A DNA stretch of 41,556 nucleotides from Gammaproteobacteria bacterium (lineage in GTDB: Bacteria; Pseudomonadota; Gammaproteobacteria; UBA6429; Thiohalophilaceae): the NCBI GenBank assembly GCA_030617815.1, contig JAUWUS010000011.1, positions 1-41,556 of the forward strand, given 5' to 3'. Position 1 is the stretch's first letter. Every line of letters begins with the position of its first letter. Below, piece after piece: positions 36,749 through 41,556 of this stretch. A program made the position numbers and the translations under genes. Below the pieces are notes generated by a model. That model had not been told where the DNA came from. It did not search any database and worked only from the letters and a program-made list of their open reading frames with translations.

Positions 36749-36938
36749 TATAAAAGGTAATAATCACCAGATATAGGTGAATATTATTTAGAGAAGAGAA
36801 ATCTGGAACAACCAGGATGAGAACCGAAAAGGTTCGATAAGCTTGCAGCGCAAGCTTGAACGGCGCAGCCGATCCCATGTGGAGCATGGGGCAAGGGCGA
36901 TAGTCCGTAGTAATCCTGGTACCCCAGCCATATAAAAG
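36730..36938 (+). repeat. 27-bp direct repeat of the tRNA-Gln 3' end (attL/attR-like)
   Basis: The bases at 36730-36756 (end of the T arm, acceptor strand, CCA and TATAAAAG) recur exactly at 36912-36938. The period is 182 bp. A duplicated tRNA 3' end flanking foreign DNA is the usual footprint of site-specific integration, but the enclosed segment is far too short to encode an integrase. Confidence 0.9.
36764..36920 (+). ncRNA. Candidate structured RNA between the two tRNA-Gln tails
   Basis: A hairpin TCACC/GGTGA (36764-36780) is followed by a multibranch design closed by ACCAGGAT (36811-36818) and ATCCTGGT (36913-36920). Inside are four consecutive hairpins: GAACC-gaaaa-GGTTC (36821-36835), an 8-bp AAGCTTGC-agc-GCAAGCTT (36839-36857), CGGC-gca-GCCG (36861-36871) and CCCATG-tggag-CATGGG (36874-36890). 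Then comes an unpaired-looking GCAAGGGCGATAGTCCGTAG. The closing 3' strand is the duplicated tRNA tail, so the 5' strand could also pair with the tRNA itself. It is GC-richer than its surroundings. It may be a mobile-element RNA, a leader of prs or an unrelated repeat. Structures were found by eye. Confidence 0.6.
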
Positions 36939-37004
36939 AAGATATTTGCCCGTTTGGCAGGTATTTTTTAGCTGAATCAGTACTTTAATCCCTAGGGGGA
37001 TAAT

Positions 37005-37958
37005 GTGTCATACGGCAACATGATGGTATTTGCGGGTAATGCGAACCCGCAGTTGGCAAATGAAATTGCTCAGCGTCTCAATCTACCTTTGGGTAATGCG
37101 ATTGTAGGCGAGTTCAGTGATGGCGAAGTCATGGTTGAAATCATGGAAAATGTCCGCGGTAACGATATTTTTATTGTACAACCAACCTGCGCGCCAACAG
37201 ATAAAAATTTAATGGAATTGCTGGTGATGGTGGATGCCATGCGCCGCTCTTCAGCTGCACGGGTGACGGCAGTCATACCGTACTTTGGTTATGCCCGTCA
37301 GGACAGACGGCCACGTTCAGCAAGGGTACCGATTACCGCTAAAGTAGTTGCTGAAATGATTGGTACTGTTGGAACGGATCGTGTATTAACGGTTGATTTA
37401 CATGCCGATCAAATCCAGGGGTTTTTTAACATCCCTGTTGATAACGTTTATGCTTCGCCTATTTTGTTGGGTGATATCTATCACAGTAAGTACGACAACT
37501 TAATGGTGGTCTCTCCGGATGTTGGTGGTGTGGTTCGTGCTCGTGCTTTAGCCAAAAGATTAGATGATGCTGATCTGGCGATTATAGATAAACGTCGTCC
37601 TCGTGCTAACGAAGCAAAAGTGATGAACATCATTGGTGACGTAAAAGGTCGCAGTTGTATTTTGATTGATGATTTAGTGGATACCGCCGGTACTTTATGT
37701 GCTGCCGCAGCTGCGTTGAAAGAAAATGGGGCTAAAAAAGTTGTAGCTTATATTACGCATCCTGTTTTATCTGGCCCTGCGATTGATAATATTAGTAAGT
37801 CAGAACTGGATGAACTTGTGGTTACGGATACCATTCCATTGCAGCCGTCTGCGGCAGCAACAGGTAAAATTCGTCAGTTAAGTATTGCTGCTTTACTGGC
37901 GGAAACAATGCGCCGTATCAGCGATGAAGAATCGGTTAGTACGTTATACGTAGATTAG
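37005..37958 (+). CDS. prs: Ribose-phosphate pyrophosphokinase (PRPP synthetase)
   Basis: Prs makes PRPP from ribose-5-phosphate and ATP for purine, pyrimidine, histidine, tryptophan and NAD synthesis. The 317-residue protein has [20 protein letters not shown], the flexible loop [21 protein letters not shown], the divalent-metal site [15 protein letters not shown] and the PRPP loop [11 protein letters not shown]. The start is GTG at 37005, with AGGGGGAT just before it; the overlapping ATG at 37003 is out of frame. The leader holds the structured element behind tRNA-Gln. A rho-independent terminator follows the gene at about 80 bp. Confidence 0.97.
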   Translation: MSYGNMMVFAGNANPQLANEIAQRLNLPLGNAIVGEFSDGEVMVEIMENVRGNDIFIVQPTCAPTDKNLMELLVMVDAMRRSSAARVTAVIPYFGYARQDRRPRSARVPITAKVVAEMIGTVGTDRVLTVDLHADQIQGFFNIPVDNVYASPILLGDIYHSKYDNLMVVSPDVGGVVRARALAKRLDDADLAIIDKRRPRANEAKVMNIIGDVKGRSCILIDDLVDTAGTLCAAAAALKENGAKKVVAYITHPVLSGPAIDNISKSELDELVVTDTIPLQPSAAATGKIRQLSIAALLAETMRRISDEESVSTLYVD

Positions 37959-38005
37959 TAACGGGCTAAACGGATATGTTCCTAAAATATCAGGAACTAT
38001 CATGC

Positions 38006-38032
38006 GGTTTCTCTTGGTCGCAAAGAGAAACC
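38006..38032 (+). other. 10-bp perfect hairpin in the prs-rplY spacer
   Basis: GGTTTCTCTT and AAGAGAAACC enclose a 7-nt loop. It lies just before the terminator that follows prs and has no U-tract of its own. It may be a 3' protection structure or part of an attenuator with the next hairpin. Confidence 0.6.
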
Positions 38033-38039
38033 AGAACAG

Positions 38040-38066
38040 CAGGTTAAATTATTAACCTGTTTTTTT
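38040..38066 (+). terminator. Rho-independent terminator after prs
   Basis: A perfect 8-bp stem CAGGTTAA / TTAACCTG with a 4-nt ATTA loop is followed at once by seven T residues. It separates prs from rplY, so rplY needs read-through or its own promoter in the next 60 bp. Confidence 0.85.
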
Positions 38067-38074
38067 AAACTATC

Positions 38075-38114
38075 TTTACGGATAGCGAGAAGCTAGCTTC
38101 GTAGCATTCGTAAA
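38075..38114. repeat. Collapsed palindromic element (ends only), before rplY
   Basis: TTTACGGATAGCGAGAAGCT is joined directly to AGCTTCGTAGCATTCGTAAA. These are the two terminal inverted repeats of the element seen after surA and hslO, with the whole centre missing. The result is a 40-bp imperfect palindrome ending 13 bp before the rplY start. Confidence 0.75.
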
Positions 38115-38127
38115 TTGGAGAAAGAAA

Positions 38128-38790
38128 ATGAGTATTAGCTTTAATATAGAAGCCGAAATTCGTACAGACCTGGGGAAAGGTGCGAGCCGCCGCCTGCGTC
38201 ACGAAGAAAAATTTCCGGCTGTTGTTTATGGTGCAGGCAAAGACCCTGTTTCTTTAATGTTAGATCATAAAAAATTCCTGCATAACCTTGAGAATGAAGC
38301 GTTTTATTCTCACATCTTAACGCTCAGTATTGCGGGCAAAGATGAGCAAGTTATTCTTAAAGACTTACAGCGTCATCCAGCAAGAATTGCGATTATGCAT
38401 GCTGATTTCTTACGTGTAAGTGCAACTGAAAAACTTCATTTACGTGTACCACTTCATTTCATTAATGAAGAGGAATGTCCGGGTGCTAAAGAAGGTGGTT
38501 TGATTACACATAGCATTACTGAAATCGAAGTTGCATGTTTACCAAAAGATTTACCTGAGTACCTGGAAATTGATGTATCTTCATTAGAATTGGATCACAG
38601 CTTACATATGTCAGACATCATAGTACCTGCTGGTGTTGAGCTTGTTGAACTGGCTCATGGTGAAGCTCATGACCAACCTGTTGCATCAGTACACGTGCCA
38701 CGCGGTATTTCAGAAGAAGAAGAAGTAGAAGAAGCAGCTGCACCAGAAGGTGAAGCTGCTGAAGATGGTGAAGAACCTGCTGCTGAATAA
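38128..38790 (+). CDS. rplY: 50S ribosomal protein L25/Ctc, long form
   Basis: This is the 5S-rRNA-binding ribosomal protein L25 with the general-stress-protein Ctc extension. The 220-residue protein has the L25 domain (about 5-92; RTDLGKGASRRLRHEEKFPAVVYG and LKDLQRHPARIAIMHADF), a second beta domain (TL5/Ctc C-terminal, about 100-190), and a very acidic low-complexity tail rich in E and A. GGAG lies 8 nt before the ATG, immediately after a collapsed palindromic element. Gene order prs-rplY-pth-ychF is classical for gammaproteobacteria. Confidence 0.95.
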   Translation: MSISFNIEAEIRTDLGKGASRRLRHEEKFPAVVYGAGKDPVSLMLDHKKFLHNLENEAFYSHILTLSIAGKDEQVILKDLQRHPARIAIMHADFLRVSATEKLHLRVPLHFINEEECPGAKEGGLITHSITEIEVACLPKDLPEYLEIDVSSLELDHSLHMSDIIVPAGVELVELAHGEAHDQPVASVHVPRGISEEEEVEEAAAPEGEAAEDGEEPAAE

Positions 38791-38822
38791 GCTCGCAGTC
38801 TGAACCCTACTGGAAGCCGGCG

Positions 38823-39401
38823 TTGTCTCGCGTATCTCTCATTATTGGACTGGGAAATCCTGGTTCTGAATATGAAAAAACGCGGCACAATGCCGGCTTT
38901 TGGTTTTTAGACGAGTTGGCTCGTCAACAAAATCTCAGTTTTAAAGTCGAAAAAAAGTTTCATGGCGAAGTCGCACGTTATAAACATGCGGGTGAAGATG
39001 TCTGGTTACTTAAACCAACAACCTTTATGAATCTTAGTGGCCAGTCTGTTCAGGCCCTGGCGCACTTTTATAAAATTAATCTTGATGAAATATTAGTGGT
39101 ACACGATGAACTTGATTTATCAGTTGATACCGCAAGATTAAAAAAAGGTGGTGGTCATGGCGGGCATAATGGCTTGCGTGACATAGCCAGTAAAATGGGT
39201 GGTAATAACTTTTTGCGATTACGCATAGGTATTGGACATCCCGGTGATAAAAATAAAGTCACCAATCATGTATTAAAAAAAGCCTCAACTGATGATCAAA
39301 TCAGTATCGAACGAAATATAGAACGCGCTTTAAATGTATTGCCACTTGTTATCGAAGGCGAAGTACAAAAAGCCATGAATGAATTACATACGGATAAATA
39401 A
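38823..39401 (+). CDS. pth: Peptidyl-tRNA hydrolase
   Basis: Pth frees tRNA from peptidyl-tRNAs dropped by ribosomes. The 192-residue protein shows [21 protein letters not shown] with catalytic H22, the [13 protein letters not shown] loop with N70, and HDELDL with D95, then [14 protein letters not shown]. Translation appears to start at TTG (38823), which gives the expected N-terminus [15 protein letters not shown] stands about 8 nt before it. The next ATG is too far inside the fold. It is 32 bp after rplY and 2 bp before ychF. Confidence 0.96.
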   Translation: MSRVSLIIGLGNPGSEYEKTRHNAGFWFLDELARQQNLSFKVEKKFHGEVARYKHAGEDVWLLKPTTFMNLSGQSVQALAHFYKINLDEILVVHDELDLSVDTARLKKGGGHGGHNGLRDIASKMGGNNFLRLRIGIGHPGDKNKVTNHVLKKASTDDQISIERNIERALNVLPLVIEGEVQKAMNELHTDK

Positions 39402-39403
39402 CT

Positions 39404-40495
39404 ATGGGTGTAAAATGCGGCATTGTCGGCTTACCTAATGTAGGCAAATCAACTTTATTTAATGCATTAACTAAAGCGGGCATTCAGGCAGAGAATTATC
39501 CTTTTTGTACTATCGAACCGAATGTTGGTATTGTCCCTGTCCCTGATCCACGTCAGAACAAATTATCTGAAATTGTTAAGCCTGAAAAAGACATTCCTAC
39601 AACAATGGAATTTGTTGATATTGCCGGTTTAGTAGCTGGCGCATCCAAAGGTGAAGGCCTTGGTAATAAGTTCCTTGCTAACATTCGTGAAACCGATGCT
39701 ATTGTGCATGTGGTACGTTGTTTTGAAGATGATGATGTTGTGCATGTATCCGGAAAAATTAATCCTTTAGATGATGTTGAGGTTATTGATACCGAACTCG
39801 CACTTGCAGACATGGACTCGATTGAAAAAGGCATTCATCGTTATGGCAAAGTAGCCAAGTCGGGCGACAAAGAGGCAAAAACCAAACTCGTCTTATTAGA
39901 AAAAGTAAAAATACAGTTAGACGAAGGCAAAGCGGTTCGTTTAATGACTCTGGATGAAGATGAGCTTGCGATGTTACATGAGTTTTTCCTGCTCACCATT
40001 AAGCCTGTTTTGTACATTGCTAACGTTGCTGAAGATGGTTTTGAAAATAATCCTATGCTCGATAAGGTTGTCGCTCATGCAGCAGAAGAAGGTTCTGTTG
40101 TTGTAGCTGTTTGCGCAGCAATGGAAGCTGAAATGGTCGAACTGGATGATGATGATTTAAAAGAATTTTTATCGGAATTAGGTTTGGAAGAACCGGGATT
40201 AAATCGGGTCATTCGTGCAGCTTACTCATTGCTAAGCTTACAAACCTATTTCACTGCCGGTGTAAAAGAAGTACGTGCCTGGACAGTAAAAATTGGTGCC
40301 ACCGCACCTGAAGCAGCCGGTGTGATTCATACTGATTTCCAAAAGGGCTTTATTCGTGCCGAAGTTATGGCCTATGAAGATTTTGTAGCAAATAAGGGTG
40401 AACATGGTTGTAAAGAAGCCGGTAAATTACGTTTGGAAGGGAAAGAATATATAGTACAGGACGGCGATGTTATGCATTTCCGCTTCAACGTCTAA
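39404..40495 (+). CDS. ychF: Redox-regulated ATPase YchF (Obg-related)
   Basis: YchF is a conserved TRAFAC NTPase that prefers ATP to GTP and associates with the ribosome; it is linked to stress control. The 363-residue protein has the P-loop [11 protein letters not shown] (8-18), the G3 region [20 protein letters not shown], and NVAED in place of the usual NKxD, which explains the loss of guanine specificity. The C-terminal TGS domain ends in the usual HFRFNV. It is 2 bp after pth, so probably co-translated. A palindromic repeat begins right after its stop. Confidence 0.97.
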   Translation: MGVKCGIVGLPNVGKSTLFNALTKAGIQAENYPFCTIEPNVGIVPVPDPRQNKLSEIVKPEKDIPTTMEFVDIAGLVAGASKGEGLGNKFLANIRETDAIVHVVRCFEDDDVVHVSGKINPLDDVEVIDTELALADMDSIEKGIHRYGKVAKSGDKEAKTKLVLLEKVKIQLDEGKAVRLMTLDEDELAMLHEFFLLTIKPVLYIANVAEDGFENNPMLDKVVAHAAEEGSVVVAVCAAMEAEMVELDDDDLKEFLSELGLEEPGLNRVIRAAYSLLSLQTYFTAGVKEVRAWTVKIGATAPEAAGVIHTDFQKGFIRAEVMAYEDFVANKGEHGCKEAGKLRLEGKEYIVQDGDVMHFRFNV

Positions 40496-40616
40496 ATTAA
40501 TTCATTGAGACGGCGCTGGCTGCGTTGCAAAGAGACTCAAAATGCTCATTTACTACGTGTAAATTCCGCTTTATCCTCTCTTTACGCCTTGCCATCATCC
40601 GTCTGAATGAATTAAT
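40496..40616 (+). repeat. Palindromic interspersed element (MITE-like), copy 3
   Basis: A 121-bp element with inverted ends ATTAATTCATTGAGACGG and CCGTCTGAATGAATTAAT (17 of 18 matching), beginning on the base after the ychF stop. The ends differ from copies 1 and 2, but the centre (CTCAAAATGCTCATTTACTA then CCGCTTTATC) is a version of the same core in the same gene-sense orientation. Confidence 0.8.
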
Positions 40617-40642
40617 TGCCGATTTGTATCCTCGGAACGAAC

Positions 40643-40707
40643 CCCCGTTCGTCCTGAGCTTGTCGAAGGATGTGTTTCATGGTTCGACAAGCTCACCACG
40701 AACGGGG
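40643..40707. repeat. CGTTCGTCCTGAGCTTGTCGAA-type palindromic repeat
   Basis: Arms CCCCGTTCGTCCTGAGCTTG (continuing TCGAA) and TTCGACAAGCTC...ACGAACGGGG enclose a 15-nt loop. From memory, this short repeat type is scattered in many unrelated bacterial genomes. It is GC-richer than its surroundings and carries no credible gene. Confidence 0.8.
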
Positions 40708-40796
40708 ATTTGAGATGACTGGCTGAATTGTCAGGTAACTTGTTGATATTATTATAAAAAGGTTTGTAATATCTTTGTTTGTTGATCTCCCGTGGC

Positions 40797-40825
40797 TTGA
40801 CAAAAAAAGGACAAACTAGGACAAT
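40797..40825 (+). promoter_or_regulatory. Promoter of tRNA-Met
   Basis: A perfect -35 TTGACA (40797-40802) and a -10 GACAAT (40820-40825) are separated by 17 bp, and a GC-rich stretch (GCGCGGC) follows as in stringently controlled stable-RNA promoters. The tRNA begins about 45 nt downstream. Confidence 0.6.
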
Positions 40826-40875
40826 GCGCGGCTCTTGGGTCATCCGTATCCTGAGAAAGTAATAAAAATGAAAAT

Positions 40876-40952
<77 letters not shown>

Positions 40953-40989
40953 TTTTTTTATCACCATGCCTGTTTCTGGCCTTTAAAAA

Positions 40990-41271
40990 TTACCGACTCC
41001 CCAGCAATTTTGCTACCGCTTTATCGCTGCCTAATAGTGAAACGATTAGCCCTGTAATGCTAAGCGAACCAAAGACGATCATAATAAACCAGTAACCCAT
41101 CTCAAAAAGATGCGGCATTAGTAGTGGTACCAGGAAGGCGAGTAGAAAAAATACAAAGCTGATAAAAAAGGTAATTTTTCGGTTTAATTTCCGGTAAATA
41201 AACTCATCATTATTGTTTTCGAAAATATTGAGAACGGGGCTACAAATGGTTTTAAGTATATTTTTCATCAT
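40990..41271 (-). CDS. Small two-helix membrane protein
   Basis: A protein of about 93 residues with a hydrophilic N-terminal segment (FENNNDEFIYRKLNRK), two strong membrane helices (FFISFVFFLLAFLVPLLM and MGYWFIMIVFGSLSITGLIVSLL) and the ending GSDKAVAKLLGSR. The frame is open further upstream, but that part overlaps the rhodanese gene in another frame. The tandem ATGs at 41271/41268, 13 bp after the rhodanese stop, are the likely start. It is probably co-transcribed with the rhodanese-domain gene. Function unknown. Confidence 0.7.
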   Translation of the reverse strand: MMKNILKTICSPVLNIFENNNDEFIYRKLNRKITFFISFVFFLLAFLVPLLMPHLFEMGYWFIMIVFGSLSITGLIVSLLGSDKAVAKLLGSR

Positions 41272-41284
41272 CGGATTGTATTCA

Positions 41285-41556
41285 TTAAGTTGTGTTATCT
41301 TCAACCGGTAAGCCAGCAATTTTCCATTCCGGGAAGCCATTTTCCAGTCGTCGTGCCTGTAGGCCTTCTTTGCGTAATTGTGCCACAGCATCAAAAGCAA
41401 GAATACAGTGTGGGCCGCGACAGTAGGCGACTACTTCTTGCTCGGGGTTAAAATCGTTGAGATGTTGCTGAAGTTCTTCAATGGGGATATTAATTGCCCC
41501 CGGTACATGTCCGGCGTTATATTCTTCTATTGGGCGCACATCCAGTATTGTGACTA
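41285..41556 (-). CDS. Rhodanese-domain protein, 3' part (probably ArsR-family regulator fused to rhodanese)
   Basis: The frame runs out of the window; 90 C-terminal residues are visible. They form a rhodanese domain: LDVRPIEEYNAGHVPGAINI, then the active-site loop YCRGPHC with the catalytic cysteine, then LRKEGLQARRLENGFPEWK and AGLPVED. The CRGPxC loop and the ARRLExGFPEW end are, from memory, characteristic of proteins with an N-terminal ArsR-type winged helix and a C-terminal rhodanese domain, so a regulator is likely. The DNA-binding part would lie beyond 41556. An internal GTG near 41539 is not the true start, since conserved residues precede it. Confidence 0.8.
   Translation of the reverse strand, partial: VTILDVRPIEEYNAGHVPGAINIPIEELQQHLNDFNPEQEVVAYCRGPHCILAFDAVAQLRKEGLQARRLENGFPEWKIAGLPVEDNTT

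Noticed and set aside
36669..36887. A 72-residue open frame on the minus strand across tRNA-Gln
   Set aside because: It is the antisense of the tRNA and the structured segment; its GVPGFEPG-like part is the translated T arm, a well-known annotation artefact.
40525..40843. Short frames on both strands between ychF and tRNA-Met
   Set aside because: They lie within two palindromic repeats; the translations are just the repeat arms.
41285..41539. A complete small rhodanese starting at the GTG at 41539
   Set aside because: Conserved rhodanese residues (TILD) are encoded before that codon, so the gene continues past the window end.

Overview
The window is a chromosomal segment from an AT-rich gammaproteobacterium. 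The genus cannot be named from sequence alone. The order of housekeeping genes (hemA-prfA-prmC-moeB diverging from a TPR lipoprotein-lolB-ispE-tRNA-prs-rplY-pth-ychF; lptD-surA-pdxA-rsmA; mreBCD-mrdA-rodA-mltB-rlpA-dacA-dat-ybeD-lipB) is typical of Gammaproteobacteria. GatCAB shows that Gln-tRNA and/or Asn-tRNA is made by the indirect amidation route. All recognised genes are intact except those cut by the window ends.

Layout. 1-1887: the proximal end of a chromosomal integron, with an integron-type tyrosine recombinase (intI, +), an attI region carrying about 40-bp repeats, one complete cassette encoding a small membrane protein (-), its attC site and the edge of a second cassette. It sits directly downstream of rsmA, where apaG/apaH are often found. 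1900-8275 (-): an outer-membrane biogenesis/cofactor/ribosome operon (acyltransferase-like membrane protein, lptD, surA, pdxA, rsmA). 8328-12486 (+): muropeptide recycling (amgK-murU), then a large fusion of a glutamate-cysteine-ligase-like domain with an aspartoacylase/succinylglutamate-desuccinylase-like zinc hydrolase. 12506-23208 (-): a cell-elongation supercluster, mreB-mreC-mreD-mrdA-rodA-mltB-rlpA-dacA-dat-ybeD-lipB, supplying the cytoskeleton, septum and wall synthases, wall-trimming enzymes and D-amino acids. 23366-27631 (+): gatC-gatA-gatB-hslO. 27789-32413 (-): hemA-prfA-prmC-(unknown HMA-like protein)-moeB. 32587-36642 (+): TPR lipoprotein, lolB, a Rieske-like protein that has lost its cluster ligands, ispE. 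36674-37004: tRNA-Gln, a duplicated copy of its 3' end and, between the two, a compact multi-hairpin structured segment. 37005-40495 (+): prs, rplY, pth, ychF. 40496-40875: two palindromic repeats and a stable-RNA promoter. 40876-41556: tRNA-Met (+), then a small membrane protein and the 3' part of a rhodanese-domain gene (-).

Interspersed repeats are a strong theme. Three 120-140 bp palindromic elements each begin within a few bases of a stop codon (surA, hslO, ychF) and all lie in the same orientation relative to the gene they follow. A collapsed remnant sits before rplY. A second family (ACCACAGAGG-type arms) lies in gatA-gatB and upstream of ispE. The observations most worth following are the structured segment behind tRNA-Gln, the ligand-less Rieske protein, the ligase-hydrolase fusion, the apparent AUU start of mreC, and the attI repeats.

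Other gene-free stretches: 1-238 is attC plus a cassette edge; 5157-5321 (surA-lptD spacer) shows nothing recognisable; 617-885 is attI.
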